DNA of 64,000 nt from Streptomyces liliiviolaceus (GCF_018070025.1 NZ_JAGPYQ010000001.1:6014001-6078000), one strand, 5' to 3'; counted from the first letter of the stretch, positions 1 to 8,390 are shown. Translations and numbers: made by a program. Notes: generated by a model not told the origin, from the sequence alone.

Positions 1-2408
1 GGGACGGTTCCCCAGGTGCCGGAGAGTGCCTCGACCAGCAGTATGCCGCGGCCTCCGGTGGCCTCCCAGCCGATGCTCGTGGGCTTGATGGGCGAACGAG
101 GTGACGCGTCGGCGACGGCGACGCGCATGCGGTCGTTGATGAGGGTGAGGTCGAGGCGGACCTGGCCGTCGGTGTGCACGAGGGCGTTGGTGACGAGTTC
201 GGAGACGATCAGGAGGACGGCGTCGGGCTCGTCCCTGACGCCCCAGGCACGCAGGGTGCGCCGGGTGAAGCGGCGGGCGTGGCGGACCGCCTCGGGGACA
301 CGCCACACCGTCCAGCTCTCCCGCAGGGGCCGCAGGTCCAGGCCGTCGTAGCGCATGAGGAGCAGGGCCACGTCGTCGCCGCGGTTGGCGTCCGCGAGGA
401 GGGCGTCCGCGACGAGTCCGAGGTGGGCGGGGTCGGCGGCGGCCAGTTGGCCGGCGAGCCGGTTCAGGCCGTCGTCCATCTCCAGTTCGGAGGACTCGAC
501 CAGACCGTCCGTGGTGAGGGCCACCACGGTGCCGGGCTGGAGCGGCAGCGGACTCATCGGGAAGTCTGCCTGGGTGATGACCCCGAGTGGCGGCCCGCCC
601 TCCGTGACGACGACGCCGGTGGTGCCGTCCGGGTGGCGCAGGACCGGCGGCAGATGCCCGGCCCGTACGCACCAGGCCGTGCCCTCGGCCATGTCCACGT
701 CGACGTAGCAGCAGGTGGCGAAGAGGTCGGTCTCCATGCCCATGAGGAGCCGGTTGGCGTGCGAGACGACCACGTCCGGGGGGTGGCCCTCGACGGCGTA
801 CGCGCGCAGGGCGGTGCGCATCTGGCCCATCAGGGTGGCGGCCTGGGCGTTGTGTCCCTGGACGTCGCCGATGACGAGGGCGACGTGGTTGTCGGGCAGC
901 GGGATGACGTCGTACCAGTCGCCGCCGACCTCCAGGCCCGCCGTGGTGGGCAGATAGCGGGCGACGGCCTCGGCGCCGGGCAGGGGCGGCAGTCGGCGCG
1001 GGAGGAGGGTGCGCTGGAGCATGCCGACGAGTTCGTGTTCGGCGTCGAAGGCGTGGGCGCGCATCAGGGCCTGGCCGGCCAGTCCGGCGGAGGCGGTGAG
1101 CAGGGCGCGCTCGTCGGGGCCGAAGTCGTGCGGGGTGTCCCAGCCGATGAGGCAGGCACCGGCCATCCGGCCGCCGGCGGGCAGGGGCAGGACGGCGAGT
1201 CCGCCGGGGCCGACGTCGGCGAGCGCGGGCTCCAGCGGCGTTCCGGCGGGCCAGATCGCCGCGCGGCCCTCGCGCAGGGCGGCCTCCAGGGTCGGCATGG
1301 TGCGCACGGGGGCGTCGGGCCACTCCGAGCGCCACTCGGTGCGCCACACCTCGGGCCAGGCCTCCGGTTCCGGCGGGTCGAGGACGGTGACGACGAGGCG
1401 GTCGCCCTCCAGCTCGGCCAGGGCGATGCGGTCGGCGTTCAGGGGCCGGCGCAGGGCGGTGACGACCGCCTGGCCGACGTCGTGGACGGTGCCCGCGGTG
1501 GCGAGGGCGGCGGCGAGGCGCTGCACACGGGCCACCTCGTTGCCGCCGGACCGCAGCTTCGAGGCGTCCGCGACGGTGCCCACCAGCCGGGACGGGCGCC
1601 CGTCGGCGGCGGGCAGCAGCCGGGCGCGCAGCCTCAGCCACCGCTGCTCGCCGGAGGGCTGGAGGATGCGGAACTCCAGCTCCCGCTCGCCGATGGACAT
1701 GTGGTCGGCCTCCACCACGGACATCAGCGTGGGCAGGTCCTCCGGCACGGTCATGCTCAGCAGCGTCTCGACCTTGCCGTCGAACTCGTCGGGCACGAGT
1801 CCGAACAGCTCCAGCATCTCGTCGTCGACCTCGACCCGGCCGGAGTCCATGGCCAGGCGGAACGAGCTGCTGGGCAGCGGCTCGGACTCCCCGGCGTCGG
1901 ACGGGGGCGGGAACGAGACCGCCTCGGCGAACAGCTCCAGGCACTTGCGGTCCTCGGTGTCGAAGCCGCCCGGGCTCTCGCTCACGGCCACCAGGCAGCC
2001 GCCGCCCCGCGGGTCGGGGGGCAGGGGCAGGGCCGCGAGCCAGTGGTCCCCCGCCGGTGCCGGCCGGGCGCCGGGGAGCACGGTGAGTTCCGCGGGGCCG
2101 AGCCACCGGGGCTGTCCGGCGCGGTAGGCGTCGGCCGCGGGTGAGCCGCCCGAGAGCGGATAGCTGTCGCGGACGCCGTACAGGGCCCGTGGGACGCCCG
2201 CGGACTCGATCAGGCACAGCTGGTCACCACGGTCCCCCGGTGCGTACACGAGGGCGAGGGTCGCGCCACCGTAGACGAGTGCCTGTTCGAGCACGCTCCG
2301 CAGCCGTTCGGGGGAGCCGAGGTCCGTGCGGAGCGCCTTGAGGGCAAGTTCGGCACGCAGCGTTCTCGTGCTGCGTCCCGCATCGCCCTCACTGACCACG
2401 TCCGTCAT
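1..2408 (-). CDS. SpoIIE-family PP2C phosphatase with GAF, PAS and C-terminal HATPase (3' end cut by window)
   Basis: The product is a cytoplasmic signalling phosphatase, inferred to set the phosphorylation of STAS anti-sigma antagonists. Translated from ATG 2408, it begins MTDVVSEGDAGRS. It then shows a GAF-like region, a PAS segment (around 1560-1860), a second GAF, and PP2C motifs GGDWYD, IGDVQGHN, TTDGLVE and DDVALLLMR. The last 120 residues are an RsbW-type HATPase with N-box SELVTNAL and the glycine-rich GGRGILLVEAL. The frame is still open at position 1, a few residues short of where the family normally ends. It is divergent from another phosphatase at 2711. Combining phosphatase and kinase-like domains in one chain is common in Streptomyces. 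The partner STAS protein is not adjacent. Confidence 0.9.
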   Translation of the reverse strand, partial: MTDVVSEGDAGRSTRTLRAELALKALRTDLGSPERLRSVLEQALVYGGATLALVYAPGDRGDQLCLIESAGVPRALYGVRDSYPLSGGSPAADAYRAGQPRWLGPAELTVLPGARPAPAGDHWLAALPLPPDPRGGGCLVAVSESPGGFDTEDRKCLELFAEAVSFPPPSDAGESEPLPSSSFRLAMDSGRVEVDDEMLELFGLVPDEFDGKVETLLSMTVPEDLPTLMSVVEADHMSIGERELEFRILQPSGEQRWLRLRARLLPAADGRPSRLVGTVADASKLRSGGNEVARVQRLAAALATAGTVHDVGQAVVTALRRPLNADRIALAELEGDRLVVTVLDPPEPEAWPEVWRTEWRSEWPDAPVRTMPTLEAALREGRAAIWPAGTPLEPALADVGPGGLAVLPLPAGGRMAGACLIGWDTPHDFGPDERALLTASAGLAGQALMRAHAFDAEHELVGMLQRTLLPRRLPPLPGAEAVARYLPTTAGLEVGGDWYDVIPLPDNHVALVIGDVQGHNAQAATLMGQMRTALRAYAVEGHPPDVVVSHANRLLMGMETDLFATCCYVDVDMAEGTAWCVRAGHLPPVLRHPDGTTGVVVTEGGPPLGVITQADFPMSPLPLQPGTVVALTTDGLVESSELEMDDGLNRLAGQLAAADPAHLGLVADALLADANRGDDVALLLMRYDGLDLRPLRESWTVWRVPEAVRHARRFTRRTLRAWGVRDEPDAVLLIVSELVTNALVHTDGQVRLDLTLINDRMRVAVADASPRSPIKPTSIGWEATGGRGILLVEALSGTWGTV

Positions 2409-2710
2409 TACAGCGCGTCCGGGACGCGGGCGCAGCCCCTGTGACCGTCACGAAGTGGCGCGGCCGGTCGGCCGGACGCGCGTGAGGCCCCTCCCGGGGG
2501 CCCTGCGGCGGCGTCACGGAGAGTTTCCGGGGCCTGGCGGGGATACCGCCGACAGGGGTCACGCTGCGTAGAACGGCGCACGGAACGGACAGTGGGGGCG
2601 CCCGGCGGAGGCGCTAGGGCGCACCCGCGCAGCCTCGCCGTGCGGGAACCGCTCCCACGGGGGAGCCTTGATCCCTGGGTACCTCCGTGTGGCCCAGGGA
2701 GGTGGTCGGT
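2409..2710. promoter_or_regulatory. divergent intergenic region between two phosphatase genes
   Basis: This 302-nt gap separates the starts of two divergent SpoIIE-type phosphatase genes and must hold both promoters. The only clear element is the GGGAGGTGG ribosome binding site at 2697-2705, which fixes the GTG start at 2711. I see no convincing -35/-10 pair and no operator palindrome. Confidence 0.5.
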
Positions 2711-4864
2711 GTGTCCCACTGGCAGGCGTCCGGGCATCCGCCCCGGCCCGCCCCGGCTCCGGTCGGCCGGCCGCTGCTCTCCCTGACCCTGGCCGCGCTC
2801 ATGGACGACGTGCACGCGCACTCGGGCGCGGTGTATTTGCTGACCCCGGGTGAACCGGTGCTGGAGATGGCGGTGATGGCCGGGCTGCCCAGGGCGTTCG
2901 CGGCCCCCTGGGAGCGGCTGGGGCTGAGCGCGCCGATCCCGGTGGCGGAGGCCGCGCGTCACCGGCGGCTCGTGTGGGTGGGCGGCGAGCAGGACATGGC
3001 CCGGCGCTATCCGCGGATCTCGGTGGTCCTGCCGTATCCGTTCGCGCTGGCCGCGCTGCCGGTGGCGACCGACCGGGCCACGTACGGGGCGGTCTTCGTG
3101 ACCTGGCCGGGCGCGCACCCGCCGGAGCTGTCGGACTGGGAGCGGGACCATCTGACGGCCGCCTGCGACCGGCTCGCGACGCGGCTGGAGCGCGCCCACG
3201 AGACGGGCCGGCCGATCCGGCCCGAGCCCGATCTGCTCTCCCCCGCGCCCCTCGCGAGCGTGGCGGGGACGCTGGGCACGGTCGAGGCGTCGCGGTTGGT
3301 GGCGCGGCTGCCGTACGGGCTGTGCGCGCTGGACATGCAGGGGCGGATCACCTTCGCCAACGCGGCGTCGGCCGAGCTGCTGGGGCTGCCGGTCAGCGCC
3401 CTGCTGGGCATGCAGCTGTGGGCGTCGGTGCCCTGGCTGAACGACCCGGTGTACGAGGACCGCTACCGTGCCGCGCTGATCAGCCAGCAGGTGACGTCGT
3501 TCGTGGCGCTGCGGCCGCCCTCGGAGTGGCTGTCGTTCCGCCTCTACCCCAGTACGAACGGGCTGAGCGTGCGCATCACACGGGCCCGGGCCGTGGCGCG
3601 GGAGGGCCCGGCGGCGTTCCGGCACGGGGAGACCGGTACGCGTCTCGTCTCCATCTCGCAGGTGCTGAGCCTGGCCGGGGCGCTCACGCAGGCGGTGGGT
3701 GTGCAGGACGTGGTCCAGCTGGTCGCCGACGAGATCGCCCCCGCCGTCGGCAGCCAGGGGCTGGTGATGCTCGGCTCGGAGGCGGGCCGGCTGCATGTCC
3801 TGGGACAGCGCGGCTACCCCGACCCGCGGGACCTGGAACGGTTCGACGGGATGCAGCTCAGCGATCCCTCTCCCGGTACGCACGCCCTGGTGAGCGGGGT
3901 GCCGGCGTTCTTCGCGTCCGCTCAGGAGCTGGCGCGGGTGTATCCGGACCAGCGGCCGGCCGGTGACATGGCGGCCTGGGCGTATCTGCCGCTCATCGCG
4001 TCCGGGCGGCCGGTCGGCACCTGTGTCCTCGCGTACGCGGCGCCCCATCCCTTCCCGGCCGACGAGCGTGCCGTGCTGACCAGCCTCAGCGGGCTCGTCG
4101 CGCAGGCGCTCGACCGGGCCCGCCTCTACGACGCCAAGAACAAGCTGGCCCACGGCCTTCAGGCCGCGCTGCTGCCCCACTCGCTGCCGTCGCTGCCCGG
4201 TATCGAGGCGGCGGCCCGCTATCTGCCCGCCACCCAGGGCATGGAGATCGGCGGGGACTTCTACGACCTGGTCCCGACCGGCGCGGAGGTCACGGCGCAG
4301 GCCGCTGCGGTGATCGGGGACGTGCAGGGGCACAACGTCACCGCGGCGGGCCTGATGGGACAGATCCGTACCGCCGTACGCGCCTACACGACCGTGGGGC
4401 AGTCGCCCGGGGAGGTCATGAGCAGCACCAACCGGCTGCTGATCGACCTGGGCACGGAGCTGTTCGCGAGCTGTGTCTATCTGCGGCTGGACCCGGCGCA
4501 CGGGCGGCTGGTGATGGCCCGCGCGGGGCATCCGCCGCCCCTTCTGCGGAGACCGGACGGCAAGGTGCGGGTGCTCGACCTGGCGGGCGGTCCGCTGCTG
4601 GGCATCGACGCGGGTGCCGTCTATCCGACGACCGACGTGGCGCTGCCGCCCGGATCGCTGCTCGCCCTGTACACCGACGGGCTGATCGAGTCCCGGGACG
4701 TCGACATCGAGGACGCGCTGGCGGGCCTCGCGGAACTCCTCGCCGAGATCGGCGACCGCCCCCTGGACGAGGTGGCCGACAGCATCGTCCACCACAGCGG
4801 CACAACGGCCCAACGTCTGGACGACGTGGCCCTCCTACTACTCCGGGCAACCCCAGCCCCGTAA
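2711..4864 (+). CDS. GAF-PAS-GAF-SpoIIE (PP2C) serine phosphatase
   Basis: This 717-residue cytoplasmic phosphatase probably acts on a phosphorylated anti-sigma antagonist. Its domains in order are: an N-terminal GAF (about residues 15-165); a PAS containing YGLCALDMQGRITFAN (about 190-300); a second GAF (about 310-460); and a PP2C domain with GGDFYD, IGDVQGHN, ALYTDGLIE and the closing DDVALLLLR, which supply the metal-binding aspartates. Unlike its divergent neighbour it has no HATPase domain. GTG 2711 is chosen because GGGAGGTGG lies 5 nt upstream; an in-frame start at 2687 lacks a ribosome binding site. The stop codon runs straight into a copy of the dispersed GC-rich repeat. Confidence 0.9.
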   Translation: MSHWQASGHPPRPAPAPVGRPLLSLTLAALMDDVHAHSGAVYLLTPGEPVLEMAVMAGLPRAFAAPWERLGLSAPIPVAEAARHRRLVWVGGEQDMARRYPRISVVLPYPFALAALPVATDRATYGAVFVTWPGAHPPELSDWERDHLTAACDRLATRLERAHETGRPIRPEPDLLSPAPLASVAGTLGTVEASRLVARLPYGLCALDMQGRITFANAASAELLGLPVSALLGMQLWASVPWLNDPVYEDRYRAALISQQVTSFVALRPPSEWLSFRLYPSTNGLSVRITRARAVAREGPAAFRHGETGTRLVSISQVLSLAGALTQAVGVQDVVQLVADEIAPAVGSQGLVMLGSEAGRLHVLGQRGYPDPRDLERFDGMQLSDPSPGTHALVSGVPAFFASAQELARVYPDQRPAGDMAAWAYLPLIASGRPVGTCVLAYAAPHPFPADERAVLTSLSGLVAQALDRARLYDAKNKLAHGLQAALLPHSLPSLPGIEAAARYLPATQGMEIGGDFYDLVPTGAEVTAQAAAVIGDVQGHNVTAAGLMGQIRTAVRAYTTVGQSPGEVMSSTNRLLIDLGTELFASCVYLRLDPAHGRLVMARAGHPPPLLRRPDGKVRVLDLAGGPLLGIDAGAVYPTTDVALPPGSLLALYTDGLIESRDVDIEDALAGLAELLAEIGDRPLDEVADSIVHHSGTTAQRLDDVALLLLRATPAP

Positions 4865-4884
4865 GGGGCGCGGGGAACTGCGCG
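4865..4884 (+). repeat. dispersed GC-rich repeat, copy 1
   Basis: The 20-nt core GGGGCGCGGGGAACTGCGCG starts directly after the TAA of the preceding gene. It is followed by a C-rich trailer resembling that of the other copies (CCCGCACCCGA). Six further copies occur in this window. Confidence 0.85.
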
Positions 4885-4937
4885 ACCGGCCACGACGGAC
4901 CCGCACCCGACAACCCTCCGCACACCCCCACCCCCCA

Positions 4938-4957
4938 GGGGCGCGGGGAACTGCGCG
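4938..4957 (+). repeat. dispersed GC-rich repeat, copy 2
   Basis: This is a perfect copy of the 20-nt core, 73 nt after copy 1. It is followed by ACCGGCCCCCACCGGCCCGC and lies between two convergent genes. Confidence 0.85.
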
Positions 4958-4993
4958 ACCGGCCCCCACCGGCCCGCAGCCGAAAAACAACAC

Positions 4994-5033
4994 GGAGCGG
5001 CCCGATCCTCCCGCCGGAGGACCGGTCCGCTCC
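4994..5033. terminator. bidirectional terminator hairpin between convergent genes
   Basis: Arms 4994-5011 and 5016-5033 form an 18-bp stem with two mismatches around a CGCC loop. An A-rich run (GAAAAACAACA) lies on the left, so minus-strand transcripts would end in U-rich RNA. It sits between the phosphatase stop (4864) and the protease stop (5064). Confidence 0.7.
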
Positions 5034-5063
5034 ATACGGCACCGCTACTGACCCGAGGTCAGA

Positions 5064-6431
5064 TCACTGGTCGTGACCCGCCCCGTACCCCGCAGCGTCA
5101 CCGGCCTGGTCACCGGCATCGCCGGCCTGCTCCTCGCCACCGACGGCGTCACCACCGGCACCGGCTTCCTCACCGGCCCCGGCCTCCTCACCGGCGCCCG
5201 CTTCTTCACCGGCATCCGCCTCTTCACCAGCGCCAGCTTCCTCACCGGCGCCCGCCTCTTCACCGGCGCCGGCTTCCTCACCGGCGCCGGCCTCTTCACC
5301 CGCACCCGCACCCGCGTCGCCCTCGCCGAGCGTCGCGCCCACGGCGGTCAGCGCGGTGGTCACCGGCTGGAAGAACGTCTCGCCACCGACGGTGCAGTCG
5401 CCGCTGCCGCCGGAGGTCAGGCCGATCGCGCTGCCCTCCGCGGTGAACAGCGAGCCGCCGCTGTCGCCGGGCTCGGCACAGACGTTGGTCTGGATGAGGC
5501 CGGTGACCGTGCCCTCCGGGTAGTTCACGGTGGCGTCGAGGCCCGTGACCTGACCGTCGTTGAGACCGGTGGTGCTGCCCATCCGGATGACCGTCTCGCC
5601 GACCGTGGCATCCGCCGCGGCCAGGATCTCGACGGTCTGCTCGCCGGTGTTCACCGTGCTGGGCGCCACGGTCGCCGGGTCGTCGTACTTGACGAGGGCG
5701 AAGTCGCCGTCACCGGGGAACGTGGCCGTCTCGACCGTGCCGATCGGCGCGCCGTCCTGCGCGTCCGACCACTCCGCGGCGGCGACACCGCAGTGTCCCG
5801 CGGTCAGGAAGGCCGGGCTGCCGTCGTCGGCGACGACGTTGAACCCGAGCGAGCAGCGCGCGCCGCCGCCGAAGATGGCGTCGCCGCCCTCGACGAACGT
5901 CTTGAACTCACCGGCGGACTTCTTGATGGTCGCCACGCCCGCGCCGAGCGTCTGGACGGTCGACTCCAGCTGGTCCCACTTCGCACCTGTGACGGTGCTG
6001 TCGGCGGTGACCTGGATCTTGTTCGTCCGCGGGTCGACGGCCCAGGAGGTGCCGGGGATGGTCGCGTCGGCCTTCAGCGTCTGCGACGCCGTCTTGAGCG
6101 CGGCGGTGCTGTTCTCGACCTGACGGACCACCGCGCCCTTCTTCTCCGCCAGGATGATGTTGTTGTTGTCGCCCACGACGTTGATGATGAGCTGCTGCTT
6201 GCCGGAGTCGTAATACCCGCCGGCATAGCTCTCACCGAGCAGTTCGGCCAGTTGAGAGGCGAGGTCGGACGCGTCCGCGGCCTTCAGCGTTCTGGGGGCG
6301 GCACCTTCCGTCGCATCGGTCTGGGACGCCATCGCGTTGGGCAGGATGAGTGCCGCCGCGCCGAGCGCGACCACGCCTCCTGCGGCTATGACGGCCTTGC
6401 GCTTCGGTATCCGCTTGTGACTCAACTTCAT
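5064..6431 (-). CDS. secreted alpha-lytic/streptogrisin-type serine protease (S1 family) with Gly-Ala-Glu repeat tail
   Basis: This is a 455-residue extracellular protease precursor. A signal peptide (KRKAVIAAGGVVALGAAALI) is followed by a Pro_Al_protease propeptide (about 45-180). The mature chymotrypsin-like domain begins near residue 184 (DAIFGGGARCSLGFNVV). The triad is visible as His213 (TAGHCG), Asp243 (GDGDFAL) and Ser324 (PGDSGGS). After residue 370 comes a tail of eight near-identical GAGEEA hexapeptides and a Gly/Asp-rich end, absent from classic streptogrisins. ATG 6431 follows AGGAGGTC. The tail could be a wall-tethering or spacer segment, but no LPXTG or binding domain is present. 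It is probably a broad-specificity secreted endopeptidase. Confidence 0.9.
   Translation of the reverse strand: MKLSHKRIPKRKAVIAAGGVVALGAAALILPNAMASQTDATEGAAPRTLKAADASDLASQLAELLGESYAGGYYDSGKQQLIINVVGDNNNIILAEKKGAVVRQVENSTAALKTASQTLKADATIPGTSWAVDPRTNKIQVTADSTVTGAKWDQLESTVQTLGAGVATIKKSAGEFKTFVEGGDAIFGGGARCSLGFNVVADDGSPAFLTAGHCGVAAAEWSDAQDGAPIGTVETATFPGDGDFALVKYDDPATVAPSTVNTGEQTVEILAAADATVGETVIRMGSTTGLNDGQVTGLDATVNYPEGTVTGLIQTNVCAEPGDSGGSLFTAEGSAIGLTSGGSGDCTVGGETFFQPVTTALTAVGATLGEGDAGAGAGEEAGAGEEAGAGEEAGAGEEAGAGEEADAGEEAGAGEEAGAGEEAGAGGDAVGGEEQAGDAGDQAGDAAGYGAGHDQ
5156..5312 (-). repeat. 18-nt tandem repeat encoding the GAGEEA tail of the protease
   Basis: About eight in-frame 18-nt units encode GAGEEA, with one DAGEEA variant. 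Copy number could change by slippage without breaking the frame. Confidence 0.8.
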
Positions 6432-6862
6432 GACCTCCTGGGGACTGGGGGTCCGAGCCGCCGAATGACGGCTGACTGCGGGCGCCTGGATGGCTGTTGA
6501 TACGCAGGCGGCACGTGGGGCGTTCAACGTTCTTGCTCAACTTCCTTTGCGAAAGCGCGAATCGGCCGCGCCGGAGGCACGGGCCGCGCCGGCGGGGGCC
6601 GACGGCCCCATGACGCTGACCACCACCGATACGGAGCGGCCCGCACGGACGCTGTCGCCCTTCAGATCGGCGCCTCGAAGGCGAAAGCGCGGAAGTGACT
6701 GGAATACGGCCACCTGGCCCTCGGACCGCGCCGGTTCATTCGGGCGTATTCGGGCCCATTCCCGTGACGTCACAGGAAATCCGACACCCCCGACGCATCC
6801 CCGGCGATCCCCCCATTGATCCCCCATTGGAACTCTGTGTCCCATAGGCCTACCTTCGATAC
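6432..6862. promoter_or_regulatory. divergent intergenic region between protease and DJ-1/PfpI gene
   Basis: This 431-nt gap is less GC-biased than its flanks. On the plus strand TTGGAA (6827-6832), an 18-nt spacer and TACCTT (6851-6856) form a sigma-70-like promoter. Its predicted start falls on or beside ATG 6863, which lacks a Shine-Dalgarno sequence, so the mRNA is probably leaderless. The CCCCCATTGATCCCCCATTGG stretch around 6811-6830 is a short direct repeat. I did not find a convincing protease promoter. Confidence 0.55.
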
Positions 6863-7558
6863 ATGTCGAAGATTCTTTTCGTAGTGACCGGTGCCGATTT
6901 CTGGACTCTCGCGGACGGCACGAAGCACCCGACCGGATTCTGGGCGGAGGAGGCCGTCGCCCCGTACGAGGCCTTCAAGGCCGCCGGCCACGAGATCGTC
7001 GTGGCCACCCCGGGCGGTGTCACCCCGACCGTGGACAAGGGCAGCCTGGCCCCCGAGCTGAACGGCGGGCAGGAGGGCGCGGTCCGGGTCGCCGCCACCC
7101 TCGACTCGTTCGACGAGCTGCGGCGCCCGATCCGGCTGGAGGACGTGGACCTCGACGCGTACGCGGCCGTGTACTACCCGGGCGGCCACGGACCGATGGA
7201 GGACCTCGCGGTCGACGCCGTGTCGGGGCGCCTGCTCACGCGTGCCCTGGAGTCGGGAAAGCCGCTGGGCGTGGTCTGCCACGCCCCGTCCGCACTGCTG
7301 GCCGCCACCACGGAGGACGGCGGCAACGCCTTCGCCGGCTACCGGCTGACGGGGTTCACGAACATCGAGGAGACCCAGGCCGGGTTCGCGGACAAGGCCA
7401 AGTGGCTGCTCCAGGACCGTCTGGTGGGGATCGGCGCCGACTTCCAGGAGGGCGAGCCGTGGGCCCCGTACGTGGTCGTCGACCGCAACCTCGTCACCGG
7501 CCAGAACCCCGCCTCCTCCGCGCCGCTCGCGGCCGAGCTCCTCAGGAAGCTCGACTGA
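6863..7558 (+). CDS. DJ-1/PfpI (Hsp31-like) family protein
   Basis: This 231-residue cytoplasmic protein belongs to the type 1 glutamine amidotransferase-like fold. N-terminal KILFVVTGADFW and TGFWAEE are followed by YYPGGHGPMEDL and the nucleophile elbow GVVCHAPSAL with Cys139. Characterised members are glyoxalase III/deglycase-like enzymes or chaperones; which activity applies here cannot be told from sequence. The start is inferred to be leaderless because the promoter's -10 element ends 6 nt before the ATG and no ribosome binding site is present. Confidence 0.88.
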   Translation: MSKILFVVTGADFWTLADGTKHPTGFWAEEAVAPYEAFKAAGHEIVVATPGGVTPTVDKGSLAPELNGGQEGAVRVAATLDSFDELRRPIRLEDVDLDAYAAVYYPGGHGPMEDLAVDAVSGRLLTRALESGKPLGVVCHAPSALLAATTEDGGNAFAGYRLTGFTNIEETQAGFADKAKWLLQDRLVGIGADFQEGEPWAPYVVVDRNLVTGQNPASSAPLAAELLRKLD

Positions 7559-8024
7559 CGGCCGACTGGTCACCTTCAGTGATCGAATAGTGACGGAAAG
7601 CCCATGGGCCGGAGCGGAATCCTGGCTTCAGCAAATCTGCACATCGAATACGCAGTGGAGTCACGGCACGCGACGAATCCGCACAGTGGATCGTCGCGTG
7701 CCGCGTCATTGGCGAGGTGTGCCCGATTCAGGTTCCGCCTTGTGTTGCCGAGATGTGGACGAGCCCCGGAACCATGTGAAGAAGTCGCCACCACGCGGTG
7801 CACAGGCCTGCACGGTTGAACCGATCCGGCTCGAAATTGCCCAGATCGCAAGGCCCGTTGATTGGATGCGCGGCGCGACACCGTGCTTTGATCCATTGCA
7901 CCGCGGGGGCCGTTCTTCGGATTTCGGTTTCGGGATCCGGGCGCTCGTGGTCGCGGCCGACCATCTGTCCCCAGAGGGGGCCGCTCTCCCCCCTTGTGAA
8001 TATCAATAGGAAGGGAAGTTCATC
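7559..8024. promoter_or_regulatory. intergenic region upstream of the peptide-export locus
   Basis: This 466-nt gap has mixed base composition and no codon bias in any frame. It contains the 7664-7703 hairpin. Further downstream, around 7915-7940, TTCGG-type hexamers (TTCGGA, TTTCGG, TTTCGG) are repeated, followed by the GGAAGGGAAG ribosome binding site of the precursor gene. I could not pick a promoter with confidence. Confidence 0.45.
7664..7703. terminator. strong hairpin, probable terminator after the DJ-1/PfpI gene
   Basis: The arms CGGCACGCGACGA (7664-7676) and TCGTCGCGTGCCG (7691-7703) are perfect complements. An inner TCC/GGA pairing extends the stem to about 16 bp with a 7-nt loop. 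It lies 105 nt after the preceding stop. No long U tract follows, so a role other than termination is possible. Confidence 0.55.
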
Positions 8025-8240
8025 ATGAACTCCACCCCCCAGGTCCAGACCGCCGAGATCTCCGACGCCGACCTCGACAACGTCTCGGGTGGCCTCGCGC
8101 TGAACGCCCTCAGCACCGTCACCGGCGCTGTCGACGGCATCGCCCCGGTCTCCGGCCTGGTCGACACCGTCGTCGGCACGGTCGAGGGCGCGACCGGCCT
8201 GAACACCGCCCCGGTCACCGGCCTGGTCGCCGGTCTCTGA
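8025..8240 (+). CDS. double-glycine leader peptide precursor (bacteriocin-like, cysteine-free core)
   Basis: This 71-residue precursor is probably exported by the next three genes. The leader (residues 1-23) ends LDNVSGG, a classic double-glycine site for C39 peptidases. The predicted 48-residue core has no Cys, Lys, Arg or His and three acidic residues. It is rich in Val, Gly, Ala, Thr and Leu. Two halves repeat the pattern VxGxVxG...APVxGLV. ATG 8025 follows GGAAGGGAAG. Similar Streptomyces peptides have been auto-labelled lantibiotics, but without cysteine no lanthionine could form, and no modifying enzyme is nearby. Activity is unknown: it could be a bacteriocin, a surface-active peptide or a signal. 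Confidence 0.85.
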   Translation: MNSTPQVQTAEISDADLDNVSGGLALNALSTVTGAVDGIAPVSGLVDTVVGTVEGATGLNTAPVTGLVAGL

Positions 8241-8265
8241 TCACTTCTGTGATCGCTTAGCGTGC

Positions 8266-8304
8266 CGTGAGTCCCGGAACCATTCCCCGGTTCCGGGACT
8301 CACG
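8266..8304 (+). terminator. 16-bp hairpin with pyrimidine tail between precursor and exporter genes
   Basis: The arms CGTGAGTCCCGGAACC (8266-8281) and GGTTCCGGGACTCACG (8289-8304) pair perfectly around a 7-nt loop. A C/T-rich tail (CCCTTTCTTCTGTTCTTCTG) follows. Placed 25 nt after the precursor stop and before the exporters, it probably acts as an attenuator, giving abundant precursor mRNA with partial read-through. Confidence 0.8.
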
Positions 8305-8390
8305 GGTGCTGCCCCTTTCTTCTGTTCTTCTGTCATCTGGTTCGGTTCGCCCTCGGGACGTGCCATCAGTCACTCGCAGGTGAGAATTCC

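Noticed and set aside
174..2144. 656-codon plus-strand open frame antisense to the first phosphatase
   Set aside because: It is a shadow of the minus-strand phosphatase. Its product is Gly/Ala/His-rich low-complexity sequence without domains, whereas the opposite strand gives a clean SpoIIE protein.
2408..4813. 801-codon minus-strand frame over the second phosphatase
   Set aside because: Arg/Gln/His-rich translation with no recognisable domain; the plus strand encodes a complete GAF-PAS-GAF-PP2C protein.
8025..8240. Lantibiotic assignment of the small precursor
   Set aside because: The core has no cysteine and no lanthionine synthetase is nearby, so lanthionine formation is impossible; I kept only the double-glycine-leader call.
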